From: Microbacterium sp. TNHR37B
GTDB taxonomy: Bacteria; Actinomycetota; Actinomycetes; Actinomycetales; Microbacteriaceae
Direction: 5' to 3'
Assembly (NCBI RefSeq): GCF_001620065.1
Contig: NZ_LQGV01000003.1
Coordinates: 496,001-560,000 of the forward strand
Length of the DNA stretch: 64,000 nt
Below, piece by piece: positions 34,873 through 44,161 of the stretch (positions are counted from its first letter, which is position 1; the number at the start of each line of letters is the position of its first letter). The notes below the pieces were generated by a model, which did no database searches, was not told where the DNA came from, and saw nothing but the letters and a program-made list of their open reading frames with translations. Made by a program: the position numbers and the translations under genes.

Positions 34873-36048
34873 ATGCGCGACACCGTGGGAGTCAGACAGG
34901 CGAATCTCGCCCGCCTGGTGCAGTTGGTCCATCGACAAGGCCCCCTCTCCCGGGCCGCGCTCACCGAGGCGACGGGGCTGAACCGCTCCACCATCGCCGA
35001 CCTCGTCGCCGACCTCGTCACCCACGGCCTCGTCGTGGAGCGGGCACCCGATCCGGTCGGGCGCGTGGGCCGCCCCTCCCCCGTCGTCGCGGCGGACCCC
35101 CGCGTGATGGCCCTCGCCATCAACCCCGAGATCGATGCCGTCACGATCGCCGCGGTCGGCCTCGACCGCACGATCGCCGCGCGGAGCCGCATCGAGGTGA
35201 CCGACCCGCCGACCCCCGAAGAGACCGCCGATCTCGTCGCCGCCGAACTCGCCCGCTGGCGACGGACCGACCTGCCCGCGGCGAGGTTCGTGGCGGCCGG
35301 AGTGGCGGTTCCGGGCCTGGTCCGCGCGGAGGACGCCGTCGTGCGCGAAGCACCTCACCTGCACTGGATCGACGCGGCCCTCGGCCCGCTCCTTCGCACC
35401 GCGACGGGAATCGACACGGTCGTCGCCAACGACGCGAGCGCGGGTGTGCTGGCGGAGCACCTGTTCGGAGCCGCCCACGGCATCGACGACGTCGTCTACC
35501 TCAACGGCGGCGCGAGCGGCATCGGTGGCGGCCTCATCGTCCACGGGATCCCGGTCACCGGCGCCGGCGGCTATGCCGGCGAGTTCGGCCAGAACCGGCC
35601 CGGCATCGCCTCGCCCGACGACCGCCGCGCCGACGGCGGGGTGCTGGAAGACGAGGTCAGCCGCGCACGGCTGCTCGCCGCTGTGGGACTCTCCGGGGCC
35701 GACGAACCGACCCTCGCCGCGGCACTGGCGGGAGGAGACGCCGCCGCGCACGACGAGGTGGCTCGCCAACGTCGCATCCTCGCCACCGCGCTCGCGAACG
35801 TCGTCAACGTCCTCAACCCTCGCGTCATCGTCCTCGGCGGGTTCCTCGCGACCCTGGCGGCGGTCGGGGTGGAGGAGCTCGCCGACGCGGTGCGCGCGCA
35901 GGCCATGCCCGCCAACGGCGAGGACCTGTCGATCCGCCTGGCCGCGCTCGGCGAGGACCGCCTCCTGATCGGCGCGGCGGAGGTCGCCTTCGCCGAGCTG
36001 CTGCGCGACCCCGTCAGCGCGGCGGCGCCGTCGTCGCCCGCGGGATGA
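34873..36048 (+). CDS. ROK family transcriptional regulator (XylR-like)
   Basis: A 391-residue protein. An N-terminal winged helix (GPLSRAALTEATGLNRSTIA) is followed by a ROK sugar-kinase-like domain with the GGASGIGGGLIV phosphate region. The cysteine zinc motif of typical ROK kinases is absent (GGVLEDEV occupies that place), consistent with a regulator and not a kinase. ATG 34873 follows TACAGT by 6 nt, so the mRNA is likely leaderless. Its position divergent from xylA makes it the likely xylose repressor. Its 3' end overlaps the convergent LacI gene by 35 bp. Confidence 0.88.
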   Translation: MRDTVGVRQANLARLVQLVHRQGPLSRAALTEATGLNRSTIADLVADLVTHGLVVERAPDPVGRVGRPSPVVAADPRVMALAINPEIDAVTIAAVGLDRTIAARSRIEVTDPPTPEETADLVAAELARWRRTDLPAARFVAAGVAVPGLVRAEDAVVREAPHLHWIDAALGPLLRTATGIDTVVANDASAGVLAEHLFGAAHGIDDVVYLNGGASGIGGGLIVHGIPVTGAGGYAGEFGQNRPGIASPDDRRADGGVLEDEVSRARLLAAVGLSGADEPTLAAALAGGDAAAHDEVARQRRILATALANVVNVLNPRVIVLGGFLATLAAVGVEELADAVRAQAMPANGEDLSIRLAALGEDRLLIGAAEVAFAELLRDPVSAAAPSSPAG

Positions 36049-37012
36049 GCTTGGTCGGCAGGCGCAAGTGGGTCGAGACCGGCTCCTCGCCCTGCATGAA
36101 CGCCAGGAGCATGCCCGCCGCTTCCGCCCCGAGGCGCCCCATCGGCTGACGCACCGTCGTCAGGGGCGCGGGCAGGCGCGTCGCCTCCGGGATGTCGTCG
36201 AATCCGATGATCGACAGGTCGCCCGGTACGTCGATCCCGAGCTCCGAGGCGACCTGCAGGATGGCGAGCGCGGAGATGTCGTTGGCCGCGAAGATCGCCG
36301 TGGGGCGGGAGGAGGCCGAGAGCATCTCGATCGCGACCTCGCGAACGGTCTCCTCGCGATAGCGACCGGAGGCGACGAAGGCGGGCTCGAAGCGGATGCC
36401 GGCGTCGGCCAAGGCGCTCCGGTATCCGGCGTCGCGGGCGATCGAGGAGCGCAGGTCGGCGCGTCCGGCGATGAACCCGATCCGGCGGTGCCCCAGCTCG
36501 ATCAGGTAGCGCGTGGCCTCGCGGGCGCCTCCGAAGCTGTCGCACTCCACGATGGGGAGGTCGGCGCGACCGGTATGCGGGTCGATGGCGACGACCGGGA
36601 CATCGGTGTTCACATTGACGACGGTGGGGGTCACCATGATGGCGCCGTCGATGAGCGTGCCGCTCAGTCGTGAGAGCGACCGACGCTCCCACCCCTCCTC
36701 GTCGCCGCGCGAGCCCGTGTAGGCGAGGAGATCGTAGGGGGCGTCCCGCAAGGCCTCGCCGACCCCTTTGAGCACCTCGGCGCTGAAGGGCTCGAAGTCG
36801 GCCACGAGCACGCCGATGACGCCGGTGCGTCGTGCGCGCATGCTGCTCGCGATGAGACTGGACTCGTAGCCGAGGTCGGCCACCGCTTCGAGCACACGGT
36901 CCACCGTGGCTCGCGCGACGCCGTAACGACCGTTGACCGCCTTGGACACGGTCGCCACCGAGACGCCGGCGCGCGCGGCGACATCGTGGATCGTCGGACG
37001 ATGGCCGGTCAT
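36014..37012 (-). CDS. LacI family transcriptional regulator
   Basis: A 332-residue repressor. The N-terminal LacI helix-turn-helix (IHDVAARAGVSVATVSKAV) is followed by a periplasmic-binding-like sugar-sensing domain. ATG 37012 follows TATCCT (37019-37024 on the minus strand) by 6 nt. It is divergent from a sugar ABC transporter, with AAAACGGTTT / TTTCGAAA / AAACGTTT operator-like palindromes between them. It likely represses the downstream transport and GH3 operon. Confidence 0.92.
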   Translation of the reverse strand: MTGHRPTIHDVAARAGVSVATVSKAVNGRYGVARATVDRVLEAVADLGYESSLIASSMRARRTGVIGVLVADFEPFSAEVLKGVGEALRDAPYDLLAYTGSRGDEEGWERRSLSRLSGTLIDGAIMVTPTVVNVNTDVPVVAIDPHTGRADLPIVECDSFGGAREATRYLIELGHRRIGFIAGRADLRSSIARDAGYRSALADAGIRFEPAFVASGRYREETVREVAIEMLSASSRPTAIFAANDISALAILQVASELGIDVPGDLSIIGFDDIPEATRLPAPLTTVRQPMGRLGAEAAGMLLAFMQGEEPVSTHLRLPTKLIPRATTAPPR

Positions 37013-37033
37013 ACCGAGAGGATAACGGAATGG

Positions 37034-37058
37034 AAAACGGTTTCGAAAACGTTTGACA
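37034..37058. promoter_or_regulatory. LacI-type operators and -35 box of the sugar operon
   Basis: Three overlapping palindromes (AAACGGTTT at 37035-37043, TTTCGAAA at 37041-37048, AAACGTTT at 37047-37054) abut TTGACA (37053-37058), the probable -35 box of the ABC transporter operon. Repressor binding would occlude it. The leader to the first gene is about 115 nt. Confidence 0.6.
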
Positions 37059-37205
37059 CGTGTTTGTTGTGCGCAGAAACTTATGGCGGCCGGACAGCCC
37101 GGACTCGGATCCCCGCCCGGGAGTACCCGCTCCCGCACGGCGGAGAACCGCCCGTCCTCGCAGCATCGCGAGGGACGCCGACTCGACGAAGAGAACAGGA
37201 ATCAC

Positions 37206-38498
37206 ATGAAAGCCAAGAAGATCCTGGCCGGAGCGACGCTCCTGGTCGCGAGCTCGCTTGCTCTGAGCGCGTGTACCGGCGGAGGTGACACCCCCAACTC
37301 CGGCGACGGCCCCGTGGAGATGACGCTCTGGCAGAACTCCACCACCGGCGCCGGCCAGCAGTTCTGGAAGGACGCGATCGCCGCGTTCGAGAAGGAGAAC
37401 AAGAACGTCACGATCAAGATGCAGTCCGTCCAGAACGAGGACATGGACGGCAAGCTGCAGACGGCGCTGAACGCCGGCGACCCGCCGGACATCTTCCTTC
37501 AGCGCGGCGGCGGCAAGATGACCGCGATGGTCCAGGCGGGCCAGCTGATGGACCTGACCGACCTCATCAGCGACACCGCCCGCAAGGAGATCTCCGACGG
37601 GTCCTTCAAGGCGGAGACCTACCAGGACAAGGTGTGGGCGATGCCCCTCGCCGTGCTCCCGAGCGGGTTCTGGTACAGCTCCGACCTGTTCAAGGACGCC
37701 GGGGTCTCGGCGACCCCGACCACGATCGACGAGCTCAAGACGGTCGTCGGTCAGCTCAAGGACGCCGACATCGCCCCGATCGCGCTCGGCGCGAAGGACG
37801 CGTGGCCGGCCGCGCACTGGTACTACAACTTCGCTCTGCGCGAGTGCAGCCCGAAGACCATCGAGGCCACCGGCGACTCGAAGGACTTCAGCGACCCGTG
37901 CTGGCTGAAGGCTGCGCAGGACCTGAACGACTTCGCGGCGATCCAGCCCTTCAACGAGGGCTTCCTCACCACCTCGGCACAGCAGGGCGCGGGAAGCTCC
38001 GCGGGCCTCGTCGCCAACCACAAGGCCGCGATGGAGCTCATGGGGGCCTGGGACCCGGGTGTGATCGCTTCGCTCACCCCCGACGAGAAGCCCCTCCCCG
38101 ACCTCGCCTGGTTCCCCTTCCCGGAGATCAGCGGCGGCCAGGGTGAGCCCGGCTCGATGATGGGTGGCGTGGACGGGTACTCCTGCTCCGCGAAGGCCCC
38201 CAAGGAGTGCGCCGACTTCCTGAACTTCGTGGCCTCGGCCGAGCAGCAGGAGGCGTACTACAAGGCCTACAACGCCCCGCCGGTGAACACCGTCGCCCAG
38301 GGTGCCGTGACGGAGGAGTACCTGAAGCAGGTCCTCGAGGCCTACAACAAGGCGCCGTTCGTGTCGCAGTGGCTCGACACCGTGCTCGGTCAGAACGTCG
38401 GCAACGCGCTGAACGTCGCGGTCGTCGACCTGCTGGCAGGCAAGAGCACGCCGGAGCAGATGATCACCTCCGTCGCCGACGCGGCGAAGAAGGGCTGA
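37206..38498 (+). CDS. sugar ABC transporter substrate-binding lipoprotein (CUT1)
   Basis: A 430-residue extracellular solute-binding protein. The signal peptide ends in the lipobox LSAC, so it is membrane-anchored by a lipid. The binding fold is typical of family 1 (oligosaccharide) proteins. ATG 37206 has AGGA upstream. It is followed by two permeases; no ATPase gene is present, as is common when a shared MsmK/UgpC-type ATPase is used. The GH3 gene downstream points to a xylo- or beta-gluco-oligosaccharide ligand (inference). Confidence 0.93.
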   Translation: MKAKKILAGATLLVASSLALSACTGGGDTPNSGDGPVEMTLWQNSTTGAGQQFWKDAIAAFEKENKNVTIKMQSVQNEDMDGKLQTALNAGDPPDIFLQRGGGKMTAMVQAGQLMDLTDLISDTARKEISDGSFKAETYQDKVWAMPLAVLPSGFWYSSDLFKDAGVSATPTTIDELKTVVGQLKDADIAPIALGAKDAWPAAHWYYNFALRECSPKTIEATGDSKDFSDPCWLKAAQDLNDFAAIQPFNEGFLTTSAQQGAGSSAGLVANHKAAMELMGAWDPGVIASLTPDEKPLPDLAWFPFPEISGGQGEPGSMMGGVDGYSCSAKAPKECADFLNFVASAEQQEAYYKAYNAPPVNTVAQGAVTEEYLKQVLEAYNKAPFVSQWLDTVLGQNVGNALNVAVVDLLAGKSTPEQMITSVADAAKKG

Positions 38499-38506
38499 CC
38501 GGCATC

Positions 38507-39526
38507 ATGTCACTCAGCGAGACATCTGTGACGAACACGCCGCAGACGGATCTCGCGCAGCACGGCGGGGGCGGTCACACGCCGCCCCCGCCCTCGCCGC
38601 GCCGCCGTCCGCGAGGGATCGGCTGGTCGGGACGGCTGGAGATCCTGCTCCTGGTGGGGCCGGCTCTGGTCATCTTCCTCGGCTTCGTCATCTTCCCCGT
38701 CGTGATGGCGGCCTACTACGGCTTCTTCCGGTGGCAGGGCTACGGCGCTCCCACCGACTTCGTGGGGCTCCAGAACTACCTGGTGATCCTCACCGACCCC
38801 ACCTTCATCGAGGCGCTGGGCCACAACGGCTTCATCGTCATCGCCTCGATCGTGCTCCAGGGCCCGGTCGCGGTGCTGCTGGCCCTGCTCCTGAACCGCA
38901 GGATGCGCGGGCAGTCGGTCATCCGCGTGCTGATCTTCGTGCCCTACGTCATCGCCGAGGTCGTCGTGGGCACGGGCTTCGGCCTCATGCTTCAGACCCA
39001 GGGCGCCCTCAACGGCATGCTCGAGAGCATCGGGCTCGGCGACTGGGCGCACGACTGGATCTCCGACCCCTCGATCGCCATCTGGACGCTCATGGCGATC
39101 CTGACCTGGAAGTACGTCGGATTCGCCGTGATCCTCTTCCTCGCCGGGCTCCAGGGGATCCCCGAGGAGCTCTACGAGGCGGCCGCCCTCGACGGCGCCG
39201 GGTACTGGCAGGCGCACTGGCGGATCACCCTGCCGCTGCTGGCTCCGACGCTCCGGATCTGGGCCTTCCTGTCGATCATCGGCGCCCTGCAGCTGTTCGA
39301 CCTCGTCTACATCATCTGGGGCCAGTACGTGGCCTCCACGGCCGGCACCTCGACGATGGCGACCTACATGGTCGTCAACGGACGAAACGCCGGGAACTTC
39401 GGCTTCGGTAACGCCGTGGCCGTCGTGATCTTCGTCATCTCGCTCATCGTCGCCCTGATCTACCAGCGCTTCGTGCTCCGGCGCGATACCGAGGGCGCCC
39501 TCACGGAAGGGAAGAAGGGCCGATGA
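38507..39526 (+). CDS. sugar ABC transporter permease (MalF type)
   Basis: A 339-residue permease with six spans after a proline-rich N-terminal tail. The EAA loop reads EELYEAAALDGAGYWQAH and couples to the ATPase. It starts 8 bp after the binding-protein stop and overlaps the next permease by 4 bp. Confidence 0.93.
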   Translation: MSLSETSVTNTPQTDLAQHGGGGHTPPPPSPRRRPRGIGWSGRLEILLLVGPALVIFLGFVIFPVVMAAYYGFFRWQGYGAPTDFVGLQNYLVILTDPTFIEALGHNGFIVIASIVLQGPVAVLLALLLNRRMRGQSVIRVLIFVPYVIAEVVVGTGFGLMLQTQGALNGMLESIGLGDWAHDWISDPSIAIWTLMAILTWKYVGFAVILFLAGLQGIPEELYEAAALDGAGYWQAHWRITLPLLAPTLRIWAFLSIIGALQLFDLVYIIWGQYVASTAGTSTMATYMVVNGRNAGNFGFGNAVAVVIFVISLIVALIYQRFVLRRDTEGALTEGKKGR

Positions 39527-40416
39527 CCACCCTCACCGCACCCGCCACCGCCGCCGTCGCCACGACCGAGCCCGGCCGCTCCCGGCGCCGCAAGGAGAAG
39601 CTCCCCTGGGGCAACCCCCTGGTGTACTTCGTCGCGCTCATCGTGATCGCGCTGATGCTCGCCCCCGTGCTCTACATCATCATCGGCGGGTTCCGCAGCA
39701 ACTCCCAGATCACGGTGGACCCGGCCGGCTGGCCGGACCCGTGGAACTTCGAGAACTACCTCACGGTGCTCACCGGCCCCCAGTTCTGGGGCCAGGTGCT
39801 CAACTCCGTGATCGCGGCGACCGCCACGACGGCCGGGGTCGTCGTGCTCGGACTCATGGCCAGCTACGTCATCGCGCGCTACCGCTTCCGCGGGCGCGGC
39901 GTGCTGTACGCGCTGTTCGCCGCGGGACTCATGTTCCCCATCACCGTCGCGATCACACCGCTGTACATCGTGATCCGCGACCTCGGGCTCATGAACTCGC
40001 TCGCCGGCATCATCCTGCCCCAGATCGCGTTCGCCCTGCCGACGACCATCATCATCCTGGTGCCCTTCCTGCGGGCGATCCCCGACGAGATCCAGGAGGC
40101 GGCGTTCATCGACGGCTGCGGCCGGCTGGGCTTCTTCTGGCGCATGGTGCTGCCCTTGTCGATCCCCGGCGTCATCACGGTGGGCATCCTCGCCTTCATC
40201 GGCAGCTGGAACAGCTACCTGCTGCCGCTGTTCATCCTGAACAACGAAGCCACCTACACCCTGCCGCTGGGCGTCCAGGCGTTCTCGTCGCAGTACTCGG
40301 TCGACACGGCCAAGGTCCTCGCCTTCACCTCTCTGTCGATGATCCCCGCACTCGTGTTCTTCAGCCTCTTCGAGCGGCGCATCGTCGGTGGACTCACCGG
40401 CGCCGTCAAGGGCTGA
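39523..40416 (+). CDS. sugar ABC transporter permease (MalG type)
   Basis: A 297-residue permease with six spans. The EAA loop contains DEIQEAAFIDGCGRLGFF. The start overlaps the upstream gene (ATGA), giving translational coupling. It forms a heterodimer with the preceding permease. Confidence 0.93.
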   Translation: MTTLTAPATAAVATTEPGRSRRRKEKLPWGNPLVYFVALIVIALMLAPVLYIIIGGFRSNSQITVDPAGWPDPWNFENYLTVLTGPQFWGQVLNSVIAATATTAGVVVLGLMASYVIARYRFRGRGVLYALFAAGLMFPITVAITPLYIVIRDLGLMNSLAGIILPQIAFALPTTIIILVPFLRAIPDEIQEAAFIDGCGRLGFFWRMVLPLSIPGVITVGILAFIGSWNSYLLPLFILNNEATYTLPLGVQAFSSQYSVDTAKVLAFTSLSMIPALVFFSLFERRIVGGLTGAVKG

Positions 40417-40444
40417 GACCACCCCCATTGAAGGAGCTACGGCA

Positions 40445-42724
40445 GTGACACTGACCGACCCCGCCCTCTCCACGCGCGTCTCCGACCTGCTCGCGCAGAT
40501 GACCCTCGACGAGAAGCTCGCCCAACTGGTCGGCTTCTGGGTCGACCAGGGTGACGAAGTCGTCGCGCCGATGGCGGGCGAGATGGCGACCTCGACCCGC
40601 TATGAGGACGCGACCGTCCACGGCCTCGGCCACCTGACGCGCATCTACGGCACCCGCCCCGTCGACCCCGTCGAACGTGCGGCGTGGCTGTGGGCCGAGC
40701 AGCGCCGCCTGGTCACCGAGACCCGTCTCGGGATCCCCGCCCTCGTCCACGAGGAGTGTCTGACGGGGTTGGCGGCGTGGAAGGCGGCCACCTTCCCGAC
40801 CCCGCTCGCGTGGGGCGCGTCGTTCGATCCCGCCCTGGTGGAGGAGATGGCCGAGCTCATCGGCGGATCGATGCGGGACCTGGGGATCCACCAGGGGCTC
40901 GCCCCCGTGCTCGACGTGATCCGCGACCCGCGCTGGGGACGCGTGGACGAGTGCATCGCGGAAGACCCCTACGTCGTGGGGGTGATCGGCACCGCCTACG
41001 TGCGGGGACTGCAAGACGCGGGCGTGCATGCGACGCTCAAGCACTTCGTCGGGTACTCCGCGTCGCAAGCGGGCCGCAACCACGCCCCCGTGCACGCCGG
41101 CCCGCGTGAGCTGGCCGACGTGTTCCTGCCGCCCTTCGAGATGGCGGTGCGCGACGGCGGCGTGCGCTCGGTCATGAACTCCTATGCCGAGATCGACGGC
41201 GTCCCGGTCGCCGCGACCACCGAATACCTCACCGATCTCCTGCGCGAGACGTGGGGCTTCGACGGCATCGTGGTCTCGGACTACTTCGCGGTGGCCTTCC
41301 TCCACACCATGCACGCCGTCGCCCGGGATCGGGGCGAGGCGGCACGGCTGGCGCTGGAAGCCGGGATCGACATCGAGCTGCCGACCGGTGACGCCTACAC
41401 GGAGCCGCTCGCGGCGATGGTGCGGGCCGGCCTCGTCGACGAGGCGCTGGTCGACCGCGCCGTCGCGCGGGCGCTCGCCCAGAAGGACGAGCTGGGCCTG
41501 CTGGACGCGACGTTCGATTCCCCGCCGACTGAGATCGACCTCGACTCCCCCGCCCACCGTGCCGTCGCCGCGCGCCTGGCGGAGGAATCGGTGGTCCTCC
41601 TCCGCAACGACGGCGTGCTGCCGCTGTCCCGCCCCGCGCGGGTCGCGGTCGTGGGGCCGAACGCGGACAGCTCCGAGGCCCTGATGGGCTGCTACTCGTT
41701 CGCCAACCACGTGCTGGCGCACCACCCGGAGGTACCGCTGGGCTTCGAGATCCCGACGCTCGCCGCCTCCCTGGCGGCGACGCTTCCCGATGCTCGGATC
41801 GACGTCGCACTCGGATGCGCGGCGGAAGGCACCGACCGTTCCGGGTTCGTGGAGGCGGAGCTGCTCGTCCGTGACGCCGACGTGGCGATCGTCGCGGTCG
41901 GCGACCGAGCGGGCCTGTTCGGACGCGGCACGGTGGGCGAGGGGAACGACGTCGACTCCCTCGAGCTCCCGGGCGTCCAGCGCGAACTCGTCCAGCGGCT
42001 CATCGCGACGGGGACCCCGGTGGTGCTCGTGGTCCTCTCCGGCCGTCCGTACGCGATCGACTGGGCGCTGGACGGCGAGCACGCCGCAGCGGCCGTCGTG
42101 CAGGCTTTCTTCCCCGGTGAAGAGGGCGGCGGCGCGATCGCGCGCATCCTCACCGGCGCGGCCACCCCTTCGGGGCGCCTGCCCGTCACACTCCCACGCT
42201 CCGCCGGCGCACAGCCGTACTCGTACCTGCACCCGTTCCTGGGCGGCCCGAACGAGATCACGAGCGCCGACAACACCCCCGTCCGCCCGTTCGGATTCGG
42301 GCTGTCCTACACGACCTTCGAGCGCAGCGACCTGAGCACCCCCGCCGAGGTCGACGCGTCGGGCCGGTTCGCCGCCACGGTGCGCGTGCGCAACACCGGA
42401 ACCCGCGCCGGAACCGACGTCGTGCAGCTCTACGCGCGCGATGTGGTGGCCAGTGTCACGCGTCCCGTGGCGCAGCTGGTGGGCTTCGCGCGGGTCTCTC
42501 TCGAGCCGGGCGAGAGCGCGACCGTCCGCTTCGACGTCCCGACCGCGCGGTTCGCGTTCACGGGTCGGAAGGGCGAGCGGATCGTGGAGCCCGGGACGAT
42601 CGAGCTGTGGGTGGGGGGCTCCTGCGCCGACCGCGAGACCCAGACCGGTGTGGAGCTGACCGGCCAGGTGCACACCGTGACGGCCGCCGATGCCCGGATC
42701 GTCGACGTCGAGATCGTGCGATGA
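40445..42724 (+). CDS. glycoside hydrolase family 3 (beta-xylosidase/beta-glucosidase)
   Basis: A 759-residue GH3 enzyme with the (beta/alpha)8 domain, second alpha/beta domain and C-terminal fibronectin-like domain. The nucleophile is D279 in GIVVSDYFAV; the LKHFVGYSA and GRVDECIAEDPY blocks bind the sugar. There is no signal peptide, so it cleaves imported oligosaccharides in the cytoplasm. GTG 40445 is preceded by AAGGAG. The next gene overlaps its stop (ATGA). Confidence 0.92.
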   Translation: MTLTDPALSTRVSDLLAQMTLDEKLAQLVGFWVDQGDEVVAPMAGEMATSTRYEDATVHGLGHLTRIYGTRPVDPVERAAWLWAEQRRLVTETRLGIPALVHEECLTGLAAWKAATFPTPLAWGASFDPALVEEMAELIGGSMRDLGIHQGLAPVLDVIRDPRWGRVDECIAEDPYVVGVIGTAYVRGLQDAGVHATLKHFVGYSASQAGRNHAPVHAGPRELADVFLPPFEMAVRDGGVRSVMNSYAEIDGVPVAATTEYLTDLLRETWGFDGIVVSDYFAVAFLHTMHAVARDRGEAARLALEAGIDIELPTGDAYTEPLAAMVRAGLVDEALVDRAVARALAQKDELGLLDATFDSPPTEIDLDSPAHRAVAARLAEESVVLLRNDGVLPLSRPARVAVVGPNADSSEALMGCYSFANHVLAHHPEVPLGFEIPTLAASLAATLPDARIDVALGCAAEGTDRSGFVEAELLVRDADVAIVAVGDRAGLFGRGTVGEGNDVDSLELPGVQRELVQRLIATGTPVVLVVLSGRPYAIDWALDGEHAAAAVVQAFFPGEEGGGAIARILTGAATPSGRLPVTLPRSAGAQPYSYLHPFLGGPNEITSADNTPVRPFGFGLSYTTFERSDLSTPAEVDASGRFAATVRVRNTGTRAGTDVVQLYARDVVASVTRPVAQLVGFARVSLEPGESATVRFDVPTARFAFTGRKGERIVEPGTIELWVGGSCADRETQTGVELTGQVHTVTAADARIVDVEIVR

Positions 42725-43350
42725 GTGAAGCGGTGGCGGTCAGCGACCGGTTGGCGCGCCTCATCCGGGAGCACGACGATGTCCGCGCCCTGTTCGCCGA
42801 GGAATGGATCCAGTACCGCACCTCGGCGAAGCTCCCCGACCTCACCTGGGAGGCGCAGTCGGTCTGCGCACGGATCAACCGCGTGTACTTCGACGACCCC
42901 GGCGAGGCGATGCGGCTCTTCCATGAGCTGATCCCGGGGGCAGGCACCGGCATCGACTTCCGGCCACCGATCAACCTCGACTACGGCGTGGGCCTGACGA
43001 TCGGCGACGGGACGTTCCTCAACAAGGACTTCCTCATCGTCGGCGGCGGGTACGTGACGATCGGGCGCGACTGTCTCATCGGACCGCGCTGCAGCATCTA
43101 CACGCCGAACCACGCGGAGGATCGCGAGCGCCGGCGCGCCGGGTGGGAGCGCGCGAGCGCCGTCACGATCGGCGACGACGTGTGGCTGGGCGGTTCGGTC
43201 ACGATCACCCCGGGAGTGACGATCGGCGACGACGCGATCATCGGCGCCGGCTCGGTGGTCACCCGTGACATCCCTGCGGGGGTCGTCGCGGTGGGAAACC
43301 CGTGCCGGGTGCTGCGGCCGATCGCGGACGACTCACCGCGGAACGGCTGA
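42721..43350 (+). CDS. sugar O-acetyltransferase (hexapeptide, NodL/Maa type)
   Basis: A 209-residue left-handed beta-helix acetyltransferase that uses acetyl-CoA. The catalytic histidine is in IYTPNHAED. It ends with the typical GNPCRVLRPI block. It is coupled by a 4-bp overlap to the GH3 gene and probably acetylates the transported sugar or an incoming xyloside (inference). It overlaps the convergent membrane gene by 18 bp. Confidence 0.9.
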   Translation: MSEAVAVSDRLARLIREHDDVRALFAEEWIQYRTSAKLPDLTWEAQSVCARINRVYFDDPGEAMRLFHELIPGAGTGIDFRPPINLDYGVGLTIGDGTFLNKDFLIVGGGYVTIGRDCLIGPRCSIYTPNHAEDRERRRAGWERASAVTIGDDVWLGGSVTITPGVTIGDDAIIGAGSVVTRDIPAGVVAVGNPCRVLRPIADDSPRNG

Positions 43351-44151
43351 CCGGCCCCGCGACGAGAGCCGTGCCGCCACGGCGGCGATCAGCACGACGG
43401 CCGCCACGACGAACGCCGTGATCCCGACGGCATTCGACGCCGGCTCGCCCGTCGTCCGGGCCACCCCGATCCACACGAGTCCCCACGCCATGGCCAGCGC
43501 CGGTGCGATGCGTCCCCCGGTCCGCCACGCCAGAGCGAGGCCGACGAGGGCGACGACGACGAGCACCGCGATGCCCGCGCCGTCCTGATAAGCCGCCCAG
43601 GAGGGCGGTGCGACCTCGGTGGTGAGCCAGGCCGTGATGTTCGCGACGGTCGCCAGCGACACCCATCCGAGGTGCAGCCCGACCGTTCCGTCCAGGAGCA
43701 CGACGTCGACCAGGGAGTCGGGGCGGTGCCGCGAGAGCACTCGGAGCGTGGCGCCGAGCACGACGAGAAGAAGGATGATCGCGACGACGGTGGCCACGAG
43801 GTTGAGGAACTGCGACGCCAGCAGCCAGCCGCCATTGAGCACGGCGGATGCGGCGACCCACCAGCCGGCCGCCCGTTGCCGCTCGCGCGCGCGTTGGCCG
43901 GGAAGGGCCTGCCAGACCGTGTAGCCGATCATCAGCAGGTAGATGACGGTCCAGATGCCGAAGGCGGGGCGGTCGGGAGCGAGCACCGTCGCGTCGGCAT
44001 CGAGGGCGCCGCCCTGCAGGTCGCGAACGTTCGTGCCGCCGAACAGCCCCGTGCCGACCATCGCGGCGACGATCATGAAGCACGTGGCCGAGATCACCCC
44101 GATCTGGCGGACGAGGTCGGAGGGGGAAGCCGTGTCGGAGGAGGGCGTCAT
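43333..44151 (-). CDS. TspO/MBR-like membrane protein
   Basis: A 272-residue protein with about seven hydrophobic helices; tryptophan- and proline-containing spans (PAFGIWTVIYLLMIGY, LHLGWVSLATVANITAW) resemble tryptophan-rich sensory proteins. Function unknown. ATG 44151 follows TAGCGT (44159-44164, minus) by 7 nt; that box includes the TAG stop of treZ. Confidence 0.8.
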   Translation of the reverse strand: MTPSSDTASPSDLVRQIGVISATCFMIVAAMVGTGLFGGTNVRDLQGGALDADATVLAPDRPAFGIWTVIYLLMIGYTVWQALPGQRARERQRAAGWWVAASAVLNGGWLLASQFLNLVATVVAIILLLVVLGATLRVLSRHRPDSLVDVVLLDGTVGLHLGWVSLATVANITAWLTTEVAPPSWAAYQDGAGIAVLVVVALVGLALAWRTGGRIAPALAMAWGLVWIGVARTTGEPASNAVGITAFVVAAVVLIAAVAARLSSRGRSAVPR

Positions 44152-44161
44152 GCCCCCGACG